Counted from the first letter of the stretch, positions 9,438-18,210 are shown. The stretch is DNA of 64,000 nt from Allomuricauda sp. CP2A (GCF_001683915.1 NZ_LXTT01000169.1:1-64000); one strand, 5' to 3'. The notes: generated by a model from the letters alone, not told the origin. A program made the numbers and translations.

Positions 9438-10580
9438 CTATCTAACGCTGCTTGGTATATTTACCACCCTATCTTCCAACCATTCTGCATTATCCAGATT
9501 GGCCTTTTGGGCATTTTCAAACATTTTCACCCTGCTCATCAATTTCCATATTGGTCTGGTCATGATTCCTTGGTTGTTGGTCTCTTGCAAGAACACATTG
9601 CGGTCTTCCAATGACTTAAGAACAACAGCATTTAACCAATGGTTCGATACAGATTCTTTTGAACCTTGTAAAAACTCCATGGGCTTATCCTCAAAAAAGG
9701 ACTTATAATCCATGGCCAGCTGTCGTTTTCTCATTAAAAATTCTGGTAAAGCCTCTATTTGTGCGCATCCTAAAGCTGCATTGATATTGGGCATTCTATA
9801 ATTATACCCAATCATATCATGATTATATTCCCAAGGGTGGTTTACTTTTGCTGTAGTGGTAATGTGCTTTGCTTTTTTTGCCAAGTCCTCATTATCTGTA
9901 ACAATCATTCCGCCACCGCCGGTTGTTATTATCTTATTTCCATTGAAACTAAATGCTCCAAACAGGCCAAAAGTCCCAGTGTGTTTGTCCTTATAATAAC
10001 TGCCAAGCGATTCTGCGGCATCTTCAACCAAAGGTAGGTTATACTTTTCGCATACTTTTACTAGTGCTTCAATATCTGCAGAAAACCCAAATGTATGCAT
10101 TGGTACCACAGCTTTAATCCGCCTTTTGGTGTGCTTATTAAAGCATTCTTTTTTTCGTATCTCTGTGTTTTTGCGCAAAAAATCCTCGAGCTTTTCAGCA
10201 GAAAGGCCGAGGGAATTTTTATCTACATCCACAAAAATGGGATGAGCCCCAATATAACTTATTGCATTGCATGTGGCAATAAATGTGAGTGGTTGGGTTA
10301 TGACCTCATCATCCATTGAGACTCCGGACAGCATTAAAGCTATATGAAGAGCTGCTGTGCCATTTACAGTTGCAATAGCATATTTTGCCCCGGTGAACTC
10401 AGCAATTTGTCTTTCAAAATTATCTACAAAGGTACCTACGCTTGAAACAAAGGTAGAGTCAATACACTCATCAACGTACTTTTTTTCATTTCCCAAAAAT
10501 CTAGGTTCGTGGAGTGGAACAAATTCTTTTCCTTTGTACAGCTCCCTAATGTGGGTTATTACATCATCATATTTTCCCAT
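9438..10580 (-). CDS. legC: PLP-dependent sugar aminotransferase (LegC family)
   Basis: The 380-residue DegT/DnrJ/EryC1 aminotransferase has ATVNGTAALH (about 70-79), the cofactor-binding Asp in VEDAAE (D187), and the Schiff-base lysine in NGNKIITTGGGG (K216). The long segment before FIATCNAISYIGA is typical of the LegC branch, which aminates C4 of a 4-keto-6-deoxy GlcNAc nucleotide using glutamate. Its ATG overlaps the stop of the dehydratase gene at 10580, so both steps are translationally coupled. A 127-nt gap separates it from the formyltransferase gene, the largest gap inside the operon. Confidence 0.87.
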   Translation of the reverse strand: MGKYDDVITHIRELYKGKEFVPLHEPRFLGNEKKYVDECIDSTFVSSVGTFVDNFERQIAEFTGAKYAIATVNGTAALHIALMLSGVSMDDEVITQPLTFIATCNAISYIGAHPIFVDVDKNSLGLSAEKLEDFLRKNTEIRKKECFNKHTKRRIKAVVPMHTFGFSADIEALVKVCEKYNLPLVEDAAESLGSYYKDKHTGTFGLFGAFSFNGNKIITTGGGGMIVTDNEDLAKKAKHITTTAKVNHPWEYNHDMIGYNYRMPNINAALGCAQIEALPEFLMRKRQLAMDYKSFFEDKPMEFLQGSKESVSNHWLNAVVLKSLEDRNVFLQETNNQGIMTRPIWKLMSRVKMFENAQKANLDNAEWLEDRVVNIPSSVR

Positions 10581-11767
10581 TACATTTTGTTATCGAGATA
10601 TTTTCCGGTCTCCAAATGGTCAAAATCAGGAATCATCTCCCTAAATAAATCCACGATTTCCTGTTTGCCCCATTTTTTTTGTGCTTTTATTTTTTGGATC
10701 TGTTTGGTGAAAAAATTGAGTTCTTCCTCTCTATATGCTGCTTCGTTCTTAATTATTCCTAAGTTCTCAAATCTTGCAAGATCCAAAGTTTCTTTTGAGG
10801 TGAAAAATTCTTCAAAGTCTTTTTCACCAGTCGTGTCACTTGACACGAACAAACATGGCCATTTTCCCTTCTCTGGAAGCTTTTCAACAAGCTCTCTTGC
10901 CTCGTCCTCACTCTTGCATATAAATGCCTCGTAGCCGAGGCTTTTCAGGTATTTAATTGCAATATCGGAAAACGTAATTAAATGAAGTTCCTCACTGAGC
11001 TTAGGGAAAAATATATCTCTGTTTTCACCAAATATACAAGACATCAAGCATAACTCACCAGATTCTTTAGGGGTCACAAAATATCTTTTTACATCATTCG
11101 GAGCAACAATAGGCTGTTGCTTTTTAATACGTTGATCAAAACCATGAAGCAATGAGCCATCAGAGAAAGCAACATTGGCAAACCTTGCAGTTGATATTTT
11201 GATTTGCTCGCTCCTTCGCATCAAGAACATTTCCATAATTCTCTTAGAAGCCCCCATCATGTTAACCGGGTTTGCTGCCTTATCGGTTGAAACACAGAAA
11301 TATTTTTTTGCTTTCTTTGTTATGGCTTGCTTTAGGGTTTTTTCTGTGTTGAGAATATTGACATTGATCATCCTCATTAATGTGTATGGATCTTTCTCAC
11401 TCCTAACATGTTTTAATGCGGACAAATTTAAAACATAGTCGTACTTTCCGTCATTTTCAATAAACATGTCGTACTCTTCTGATGAGATATCCAAGGCAAA
11501 TGTTCTAAAATCTCCTTCTATATATCCATATGAGCTTCTAATATCTCTAACCAATTCCACCAAGTTGTTCTCACTAATGTCAACAACATGCAGCTTCTTG
11601 GGACCTCTCTTAAAGATTTCTTTTACTGTTGCCTGTCCTATAGAACCCGCTCCGCCTATTACTAGAAAAGATGAAGAAGAAACAATTTGACCTAATTCTT
11701 CTTCTTGCTTTTTAACATCATTAAAGAAAAGTTCTTTGCTTCTACCTATTAAACTCAGTATTTCCAT
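10580..11767 (-). CDS. legB: NDP-GlcNAc 4,6-dehydratase (LegB type, C5-retaining signature)
   Basis: The 395-residue protein of the polysaccharide-synthesis dehydratase (CapD/FlaA1-like) family has an NAD(P) motif at 38-44 (GGAGSIG) and a catalytic TDK triplet at 161-163. The usual YxxxK is replaced by Met171...Lys175 (MMGASK). In this family Met in place of Tyr is known from C5-retaining enzymes such as PglF, while PseB/FlaA1 inverting enzymes keep Tyr. This favours the legionaminic or bacillosamine route over pseudaminic acid. It is the first gene of the nonulosonate operon, downstream of the remnant scar. I could not find a TAnnTTTG box in its upstream region. Confidence 0.82.
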   Translation of the reverse strand: MEILSLIGRSKELFFNDVKKQEEELGQIVSSSSFLVIGGAGSIGQATVKEIFKRGPKKLHVVDISENNLVELVRDIRSSYGYIEGDFRTFALDISSEEYDMFIENDGKYDYVLNLSALKHVRSEKDPYTLMRMINVNILNTEKTLKQAITKKAKKYFCVSTDKAANPVNMMGASKRIMEMFLMRRSEQIKISTARFANVAFSDGSLLHGFDQRIKKQQPIVAPNDVKRYFVTPKESGELCLMSCIFGENRDIFFPKLSEELHLITFSDIAIKYLKSLGYEAFICKSEDEARELVEKLPEKGKWPCLFVSSDTTGEKDFEEFFTSKETLDLARFENLGIIKNEAAYREEELNFFTKQIQKIKAQKKWGKQEIVDLFREMIPDFDHLETGKYLDNKM

Positions 11768-11987
11768 TATTGATTACATTTTTATGAATGCAAAAATCTG
11801 AATTAAACATTAAATAACGGTGTTCCAACGTAATTCATTTAGCCTTTGTCCAGTCTTTTTTGTAAAATTTAAACCTAAACACTTAACATTAGGTGTCAAC
11901 TGGTTTATCCCTTAAAAAATTCTAGTTGTATCATTTTTAGCTTGATTGTTTGGTGTATGTAATTCTTTTGCTCAAAAAATATTTCAT

Positions 11988-12319
11988 ATGAAAGAACTAC
12001 ATTTAAAGAAATTGACTTGGGAGCGTTACAAATGTTGGATATATATTCTGAAAATATATTTGGGAAGTAGTATTTTCTTTTTTGACGGCAGCTAGAGAAA
12101 TAGTAGAAAGTCTCAATTTATTAATCCCACAAAGTATTTTGCAAATAGAAGTGGAGTGGCTTTCTGATCAATTATAGACCAGGATCAAAAAACAAAGCCG
12201 CTCCCCTCGAAGCCCTAAAAGATGCGAAATCAGCAGTGCGATTTGTAAGAGAAAATGCTTCCGCGTTTAGGTTTGATAAATACAAAATTATAGTGCCGGG
12301 AGTATCAGCTAAAGGTTAA
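11988..12319 (+). pseudogene. Decayed alpha/beta-hydrolase (BD-FAE/esterase-like) remnant
   Basis: This stretch between two minus-strand genes carries plus-strand coding traces in different frames. Frame from 12002: FKEIDLGALQMLDIYSENIF. Frame near 12073: IFFFDGS, then stop, then QFINPTKYFANRSGVAF. Frame from 12149: INYRPGSKNKAAPLEALKDA, then KSAVRFVRENASAFRFDKY, and VPGVSAKG before a TAA at 12317. Together they follow the order of a BD-FAE/acetyl-esterase-type hydrolase: beta strand, HGGG-like oxyanion region, NYR strand, then the helix before the nucleophile elbow GxSAGG. At least two frame changes and two in-frame stops interrupt it. The part after the nucleophile elbow is absent. The rest of 11768-12315 holds nothing I recognise. 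Confidence 0.6.
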
Positions 12320-12783
12320 TAGGTCTTTTTTTGATAAATGTACCCAATATCAAAATCATCACTTAAAGTGCTTGAAATATTTAATGCCCTGGCCGGATAT
12401 TTAGATGACTCTATAAGAACTTTTTTGTCATTTGTATGCTCAACAATGGATTGATATTGCTTCACCAATGTTTCTTGATAAAAATCGTCCGCACCAAACA
12501 AATAGATTCTTGCAAAATTGGTGTGGTATTCATTTTTATTGAAAACCTTATTCAACTTTGCATAATCCTCGCTCGATTTTTTGTCAAACGTGGTTTTTAT
12601 GCCTTTCCAAAGTGTATCGACCTTGCTACCTTCTTTTCTTATGGGTGCTATTCCATCTCTTTTGAAAAAGCGGTTTATTTCGCCCAGGCTAATTGCCCCT
12701 GAACAATTGCCCAAGACAATATCCAATATGGTGGTTCCGCTTCTACCAGCCCCCAGTATATATATTAGCCTTTTCTGTTTCAA
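12316..12783 (-). pseudogene. C-terminally truncated sulfotransferase-family gene
   Basis: The 155-residue frame begins with a PAPS 5'-phosphosulfate loop (IYILGAGRSGTTILDIVLG), the hallmark of cytosolic-type sulfotransferases, and has an ESSKYPARALN segment as in that family. It stops at IGYIYQKKTY, just where relatives continue with the 3'-phosphate-binding strand (IYLVRDPR-like) and another 120-150 residues. The product would lack half of the PAPS site, so it is probably non-functional. Its stop overlaps the stop of the facing hydrolase remnant (12316-12319), which suggests a deletion joint. It lies 2 nt after cysN, so it was once the last gene of a PAPS-using operon. Confidence 0.72.
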
Positions 12784-12785
12784 AG

Positions 12786-14039
12786 TTAAACCACCATTCC
12801 CGCTGCCACTGTCTCGTTGGTAGCATCATCAACCAAAATAATACTTCCTGTGGTCCTGTTCTCACGGTAAGGGTCTATCATCAATGGTTTTGTGGTTCTG
12901 ATACGCACCTTGCAGATGTCGTTCATGGACATCTCAGTATCATCGGAACTCCGATTCAAGGTGTTGATATCTATTTTATACAATACCTCCGTTATCATCG
13001 CCTTCTGCTCGTTCGAGGTGTGTTTAATGGTATACTTTGCCCTTGGTTTTGCCGGACTGTTGTTCAACCAACAAAGCATCACTTCAATGTCCTGTTGTGC
13101 CTCCGGTTTGTTATTCGAGCGAACGATCATATCCCCTCTGCTGACATCAATATCATCCTCCAGGGTAATGGACACGGACATGGGTGCGAATGCTTCTTCA
13201 ACTTCACCTGAAAACGTATCAATGGACTTGATTTTTGATATAAAGCCAGAAGGCATTACTGTAACTTCATCACCTTTTCTCAGCACACCACTTGCCATCC
13301 GTCCTGCATAACCACGATAATCCCTGAATTCATCACTTTGGGGCCTTAAAACGGTCTGCACGGGGAATCTGGCATCCACTTTGTTGGTGTCGCTGCTAAT
13401 GTGCATGGTTTCCAAGGTGTGCAAAAGAGGGGCGCCTTGGTACCAGTCCATGTTTTCGGATCGGTTTACCACATTGTCTCCCAACAGAGCGCTTATCGGA
13501 ATAAACCGCACATCTGTTACAAGTAGTTTGGATGAAAACTCCTCAAATTGGGATATCACTTTGTTATAGGCCTCTTCTGAAAAGTCCACCAAATCCATTT
13601 TGTTGATACAAACGATTACATGGGGAATTTGAAGCAACGATGCGATGAAGGCATGCCTTTTGGTCTGTTCAATGACGCCGTGTCTGGCATCGACCAAAAT
13701 AATGGCCGCATTGGCCGTTGATGCTCCAGTGACCATGTTTCGGGTATATTGTATGTGCCCGGGGGTATCTGCAATAATGAACTTTCTTTTCGGCGTTGTG
13801 AAGTAACGATAGGCCACATCAATGGTGATGCCTTGTTCCCTTTCATCGCGAAGACCGTCTGTGAAAAGCGCCAAATCCACACCTTCGTGGCCTTTCTTTT
13901 TGCTGGTGGTTTCAATAGCCTCCAATTGATCTTCAAAAATTGACTTGGAATCGTATAGCAGTCTTCCAATGAGGGTGCTTTTCCCGTCATCCACACTTCC
14001 TGCTGTGGTAAATCGTAAAAGTTGATTGTTGTCCAACAT
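12786..14039 (-). CDS. cysN: Sulfate adenylyltransferase GTPase subunit
   Basis: The 417-residue protein is an EF-Tu-like GTPase. It has a P-loop (TTAGSVDDGKSTLIGRLLYD), the switch region REQGITIDVAYRYF, DTPGH, and NKMD, followed by beta-barrel domains. It couples GTP hydrolysis to formation of adenosine phosphosulfate by CysD. It is not fused to an APS kinase domain, which is supplied by separate cysC. It lies 8 nt after cysD. With cysC and cysQ present, and no reductase gene in the window, the likely purpose is PAPS for sulfation of surface glycans; assimilation elsewhere cannot be excluded. Confidence 0.95.
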   Translation of the reverse strand: MLDNNQLLRFTTAGSVDDGKSTLIGRLLYDSKSIFEDQLEAIETTSKKKGHEGVDLALFTDGLRDEREQGITIDVAYRYFTTPKRKFIIADTPGHIQYTRNMVTGASTANAAIILVDARHGVIEQTKRHAFIASLLQIPHVIVCINKMDLVDFSEEAYNKVISQFEEFSSKLLVTDVRFIPISALLGDNVVNRSENMDWYQGAPLLHTLETMHISSDTNKVDARFPVQTVLRPQSDEFRDYRGYAGRMASGVLRKGDEVTVMPSGFISKIKSIDTFSGEVEEAFAPMSVSITLEDDIDVSRGDMIVRSNNKPEAQQDIEVMLCWLNNSPAKPRAKYTIKHTSNEQKAMITEVLYKIDINTLNRSSDDTEMSMNDICKVRIRTTKPLMIDPYRENRTTGSIILVDDATNETVAAGMVV

Positions 14040-14047
14040 ATCTTTTC

Positions 14048-14953
14048 CTAAAAATATCCTTGTTTTTTTCTGTCTTCCATTGCAGTTTCCGAGCGTTTGT
14101 CGTCACTGCGGTTTCCTCGTTCCGTTTGTCTCATGGCCGATACCTCTTGCGCTATTTTTTCAAGGGTATCTGCATCTGATTCTATTCCGCCGGTTATGGT
14201 GATGTCGCCAAGCGTCCTGAACCGTATTTTTTTGGTCACCACTTCTTCACCTTCGTCAAGTTTCAAGAACTCGGAATTGGGAATCCATGAGTTGCTCCTC
14301 CAAACCACTTCCCGTTCGTGGGCAAAATATAGGGATGGAATCTGAATATTCTCTCGATTGATATAGTTCCACACATCCATTTCTGTCCAGTTACTGATCG
14401 GGAAAACCCGGAAATGCTCCCCTTCAAAATGTTTTCCATTAAAAAGGTTCCACAATTCGGGGCGCTGGTTCTTGGGATCCCATTGGCCAAAATCATCCCT
14501 GTGCGAAAAGAAACGTTCCTTGGCACGGGCCTTTTCCTCGTCTCTTCTACCGCCACCAATGGCACAATCCACTTTATTGGATTCAATGGCATCCAACAAT
14601 GTTGTTATTTGAAGGGCGTTTCTTGTAGCGTTCTTGCCCTTTTCCTCGGCCACTCTTCCTTTGTCTATGGATTCTTGTACCGATCCAACAATGAGCCGAA
14701 CACCCAAGTTCTCAATAAGGTCGTCCCTAAACTTTATGGTTTCGGGAAAATTGTGCCCAGTGTCCACATGCATCAAAGCAAAAGGTATTTTACTGGGATA
14801 AAATGCTTTTTGGGCCAAGTGGGTCACCACAATGGAATCTTTACCCCCCGAAAACAGGATCACAGGGTTTTGAAATTGAGCCCAAACTTCCCTCAGCACA
14901 AAAATGGCCTCGGACTCCAGCTCGTCTAAATAGTTCAAATAATACTTACTCAT
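14048..14953 (-). CDS. cysD: Sulfate adenylyltransferase small subunit
   Basis: The 301-residue PP-loop ATP pyrophosphatase has the SGGKDSIV motif near residue 35 and the CysD-typical C-terminal sequence with SETAMEDRKKQGYF. It transfers AMP from ATP to sulfate, giving APS, in complex with CysN. The start codon adjoins the cysC stop (both at 14953). Length and motifs are full, with no sign of damage. Confidence 0.95.
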   Translation of the reverse strand: MSKYYLNYLDELESEAIFVLREVWAQFQNPVILFSGGKDSIVVTHLAQKAFYPSKIPFALMHVDTGHNFPETIKFRDDLIENLGVRLIVGSVQESIDKGRVAEEKGKNATRNALQITTLLDAIESNKVDCAIGGGRRDEEKARAKERFFSHRDDFGQWDPKNQRPELWNLFNGKHFEGEHFRVFPISNWTEMDVWNYINRENIQIPSLYFAHEREVVWRSNSWIPNSEFLKLDEGEEVVTKKIRFRTLGDITITGGIESDADTLEKIAQEVSAMRQTERGNRSDDKRSETAMEDRKKQGYF

Positions 14954-15543
14954 TACAATTGTAATTTGGGTCGAATCAATTCATATATTTTGTTCACTGC
15001 TTCTTCAACAGATTCTTTTTCCGTAAGAACAATATCTGGCCGCAAAGGTACTTCATATGGACTTGAAATCCCGGTCATATCCTTTATTTCACCTTTTCTT
15101 GCTTTTTTGTACAGCCCTTTAACGTCTCTGTTCTCACATTCTTCCAAACTGGTGTTGACAAAAACCTCCACATAGTTTTCTTCACCGACGGTCTCTTTGA
15201 TTTGGTTTCGGTCCTTTTCAAAGGGTGCCACGAATGCGGCCAGGACCACGAGCCCCGCATCCACAAATAAATGGGCCACTTCACCAATTCTTCTGTTGTT
15301 CTCTGATCGGTCTTCAGGGGAAAATGTCAAGTCTTTATTGATCCCCTTTCTAACATTGTCCCCATCAAGTGTATAGGTTTTTATGTTTTCTTCAACCAAC
15401 TTTTGTTCAAGGCCATTGGCAATGGTGGATTTTCCAGAACCGGACAATCCGGTAAAAAAAATCAAGAAAGAGTTATGGCCATTGGCCTTTCTTCTTTCTT
15501 TCACTCCAATTTTATAGTCATGCCTTATGATGTTCTCTTCCAT
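14953..15543 (-). CDS. cysC: Adenylylsulfate kinase
   Basis: The 196-residue protein has a Walker A motif (TGLSGSGKST, residues 31-40), LDGDNVRKGINKDL for APS/ATP binding, and FVAPFEKDRNQ. It phosphorylates APS at the 3' position to give PAPS, the sulfate donor for sulfotransferases. The reading frame overlaps the end of the upstream DUF2061 gene by 19 nt, so the two are probably coupled. The length fits stand-alone APS kinases. All catalytic segments are present. Confidence 0.95.
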   Translation of the reverse strand: MEENIIRHDYKIGVKERRKANGHNSFLIFFTGLSGSGKSTIANGLEQKLVEENIKTYTLDGDNVRKGINKDLTFSPEDRSENNRRIGEVAHLFVDAGLVVLAAFVAPFEKDRNQIKETVGEENYVEVFVNTSLEECENRDVKGLYKKARKGEIKDMTGISSPYEVPLRPDIVLTEKESVEEAVNKIYELIRPKLQL

Positions 15544-15959
15544 TTCTTTGCTCGATTTCTTTTATCCAATCCGTAATTAATTCTATACCACGCTCTTTCG
15601 TGGTAGTAATACAAGATCATTTTGGTGATGACTTCGGCAAAACCAATTTTCAATCCGGTAAACGGATTTCCTGATATGATCCAAGATAATACGATGGTGT
15701 CCAATGTTCCCAGAACCCTCCACGTAATAGCTTTTAAAATATGCCTGCGTCTACTGTCTCCTATTCCTATTTTTATCCACACCCTTTCATGGAAGTAATA
15801 CAGGGTCATCTTGGTAATGACCTCAGCAAAACCGATCTTTAATCCCGTAAAAGGGTTTCCGGTAATGGCCCAAGACAAAAGGATGGTATCCAAAGTGCCC
15901 ACCAACCGCCAGGTTATGGTCTTCGCCAAATGCCTTTTATAGGATACCTCTTTCGCCAT
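15525..15959 (-). CDS. DUF2061 membrane protein, two tandem copies of the domain
   Basis: The 144-residue protein consists of two nearly identical halves, about residues 8-62 and 76-130. Each contains TITWRLVGTLDTILLSW or its variant, then GNPFTGLKIGFAEVITKM and YYxHERxW. Each half is one DUF2061 unit with a hydrophobic segment, and the duplication is also visible in the DNA (about 15580-15735 and 15765-15920). Single DUF2061 genes are often found beside APS kinase genes in Bacteroidota and proteobacteria. A membrane role linked to sulfate or PAPS metabolism is suspected, but the function is not established. Confidence 0.85.
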   Translation of the reverse strand: MAKEVSYKRHLAKTITWRLVGTLDTILLSWAITGNPFTGLKIGFAEVITKMTLYYFHERVWIKIGIGDSRRRHILKAITWRVLGTLDTIVLSWIISGNPFTGLKIGFAEVITKMILYYYHERAWYRINYGLDKRNRAKKWKRTS

Positions 15960-16760
15960 CTAGTGAACCAAGAAATAGGGGTTCAACAAATTTTCCTTGT
16001 TATAAGATAGCTCGTTGTCTGATCCCCATTGGGTTACTTTTAGGCCTACTGCTTTGCAGATGGCATGGCCTGCCCCTGTGTCCCATTCCATGGTTGGGGC
16101 TATTCTTGGGTAAACGTCTGCCTTTCCTTCGGCCACAAGACAGAATTTTAATGAGCTCCCCTTGGAAACAATTTCCACTTGATCGTGTTTCTGTTTCAAA
16201 TCCTCAATAAATTTTTCCGTTTGCTCGTTCATATGTGATCGACTGCCAACCACTTTAATAAGTTCTTTGTTCTGATTTCCACTTAAACGCAATTGGCTTT
16301 CTTCTGAAAAAAGGGTGTTGGTTTCCTCTGTGTTGTTCAAAACATCTTTAAAGGCTACTTTAGCTTGAACATTTGCATAGTATACCTCTTTGGTCACCGG
16401 CACATAAATTACCCCTAAAATTGGCGTTCCTGCTATGATCAAGGCAATATTAACGGTGAACTCCCCATTTCTTTTAATGAACTCCTTTGTGCCATCCAAA
16501 GGGTCTACCAACCAACATACATTCCAATTTTTTCTTTCAGCATAGTCCAGCATTTTGTTTTCTTCACTGATAATGGGAATGTTGGTCTTTTGAAGATAGG
16601 ACATAATGACCTTGTTGGATTCCTTGTCGGCCTTGGTCAAGGGTGAATTATCTTCTTTTATCTCGGTTTCAAAATCTGGGGAAGCATATATTTCCATGAT
16701 GGCCTTTCCGGCATGGATGGATGCTTTAATGGCAATTTCAATGTTCTGATCTAAATTCAA
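15960..16760 (-). CDS. cysQ: 3'(2'),5'-bisphosphate nucleotidase
   Basis: The 266-residue inositol-monophosphatase-family enzyme shows the metal motif VDPLDGTKEF (about residues 86-95) and the second signature WDTGAGHAI (about 227-235). It hydrolyses PAP, the by-product of sulfotransferases, to AMP and phosphate. It abuts the DUF2061 gene directly. In this set it closes the cycle: CysD/CysN make APS, CysC makes PAPS, a sulfotransferase uses it, CysQ clears PAP. The only sulfotransferase gene in the window is broken, so the PAP source must lie elsewhere. Confidence 0.93.
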   Translation of the reverse strand: MNLDQNIEIAIKASIHAGKAIMEIYASPDFETEIKEDNSPLTKADKESNKVIMSYLQKTNIPIISEENKMLDYAERKNWNVCWLVDPLDGTKEFIKRNGEFTVNIALIIAGTPILGVIYVPVTKEVYYANVQAKVAFKDVLNNTEETNTLFSEESQLRLSGNQNKELIKVVGSRSHMNEQTEKFIEDLKQKHDQVEIVSKGSSLKFCLVAEGKADVYPRIAPTMEWDTGAGHAICKAVGLKVTQWGSDNELSYNKENLLNPYFLVH

Positions 16761-16780
16761 AAGTGTGAGGTTTTATTTTT

Positions 16781-17338
16781 TTATATTGGTTTGGATAGAA
16801 GTTCTTTAAAACTAGGTAATCTGTTATCTTTTTCTGAGAGCAATACATCATTTTCATTTACTCCCCAGTCAATATTTAAGGTCGGGTCATTGTACCTTAT
16901 ACCCCCCTCACTTTGCTTATTATAATGATTATCACATTTGTACAAAACCTTGGCTGACTCGCTCAAGGTTAAAAAACCATGTGCCATTCCCCTAGGAATG
17001 AACAACTGTTTCTTGCTTTCATCGCTCAATTCCATTGAAATGTGCTGACCAAAAGTGGGGGAATCTTGCCGCAAATCTACCACAACATCTTGAATTCTTC
17101 CCTGTAACACCGAAATCAATTTGGCCTGGGCATGTTCACCTTTCTGGAAATGCAACCCCCTGAGCACCCCTTTTTTTGAATAGGAAATATTGTCTTGGAC
17201 AAAAGTCACTTCACCACCTATAGCTTTACAAAAATCCTTATGGTTGTAACTTTCAAAAAAATAGCCCCGGTCATCCTTAAACACCTTTGGCTCCAAAACA
17301 AAGCATCCTTTTAGTTTGGTTTCTGTTGCCTTGATCAT
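16781..17338 (-). CDS. rfbC: dTDP-4-dehydrorhamnose 3,5-epimerase
   Basis: The 185-residue cupin-type epimerase has [12 protein letters not shown], the catalytic His in [18 protein letters not shown] (about residues 55-72), VVVDLR, and [13 protein letters not shown]. It epimerises C3 and C5 of dTDP-4-keto-6-deoxyglucose in the third step of dTDP-L-rhamnose synthesis. It overlaps rfbA by 4 nt and is followed 20 nt downstream by cysQ, so the rhamnose and PAPS genes may be cotranscribed. Confidence 0.96.
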   Translation of the reverse strand: MIKATETKLKGCFVLEPKVFKDDRGYFFESYNHKDFCKAIGGEVTFVQDNISYSKKGVLRGLHFQKGEHAQAKLISVLQGRIQDVVVDLRQDSPTFGQHISMELSDESKKQLFIPRGMAHGFLTLSESAKVLYKCDNHYNKQSEGGIRYNDPTLNIDWGVNENDVLLSEKDNRLPSFKELLSKPI

Positions 17339-18204
17339 AGCTCTTTGTTCAATATACCCAACAATCTTTTTCCATAGCCACTCTTCATTAAGGGCTGGGC
17401 CAAATCTTTAAATTTTTCTTTGCTAATATACCCCATTTCATAGGCGGCCAATTCTATGGAACCAATAATCATCCCTTGCCGCTCTTCCAGCACCTCCACA
17501 AATTGTGAGGCTTGCATCAAGGCTTGGAATGTTCCGGTGTCCAACCAGGCCATGCCTCTGTCCAAAATACTGACATTCAGCTTGTCTTTTTTTAAATATG
17601 CCTTGTTCACATCCGTGATTTCCAGTTCTCCGCGCGCACTTGGTTTGATGTTTTTTGCAATGGATACAACTTCATTGTCATAAAAATAAATGCCCGGCAC
17701 CACATAATTGCTTTTGGGCTCCTTTGGCTTTTCCTCAATACTGATGGCTTTCCCCTCATTGTTGAACTCAACCACGCCATATCGGTGCGGGTCGTTAACC
17801 CTATAGGCATAAATTATCCCTCCATCAGGGTCACTATTGGTTTGTAGTAGTTTGGACAAGCCTGTTCCGTAGAAAATATTGTCGCCCAGAATAAGGGCCA
17901 CTTTATCTTTCCCGATGAAATCAGCGCCAATAATAAAGGCCTCGGCCAATCCGTTGGGCGACTCTTGAGCTGCATAGGAAAAAGAGCAGCCAAATTTTTT
18001 GCCATCTCCCAATAGTTCTTTAAAAAGCGGAAGGTCTTTAGGGGTGGAAATAATCAATATCTCCTTAATGCCGGCATACATTAAGGTGGACAATGGGTAG
18101 TAGATCATTGGTTTGTCGTAAATGGGCATTAACTGCTTGCTCACCGATAGGGTAAGTGGGTGCAGTCTGCTGCCAGTTCCTCCTGCCAAAATGATTCCTT
18201 TCAT
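17335..18204 (-). CDS. rfbA: Glucose-1-phosphate thymidylyltransferase
   Basis: The 289-residue nucleotidyltransferase begins [18 protein letters not shown]. It has [33 protein letters not shown] (metal-binding Asp) and [20 protein letters not shown], all characteristic of RmlA. It makes dTDP-glucose from dTTP and glucose-1-phosphate and is usually feedback-inhibited by dTDP-rhamnose. It lies 6 nt after rfbB. Full length. Confidence 0.97.
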   Translation of the reverse strand: MKGIILAGGTGSRLHPLTLSVSKQLMPIYDKPMIYYPLSTLMYAGIKEILIISTPKDLPLFKELLGDGKKFGCSFSYAAQESPNGLAEAFIIGADFIGKDKVALILGDNIFYGTGLSKLLQTNSDPDGGIIYAYRVNDPHRYGVVEFNNEGKAISIEEKPKEPKSNYVVPGIYFYDNEVVSIAKNIKPSARGELEITDVNKAYLKKDKLNVSILDRGMAWLDTGTFQALMQASQFVEVLEERQGMIIGSIELAAYEMGYISKEKFKDLAQPLMKSGYGKRLLGILNKEL

Positions 18205-18210
18205 TGCCTT

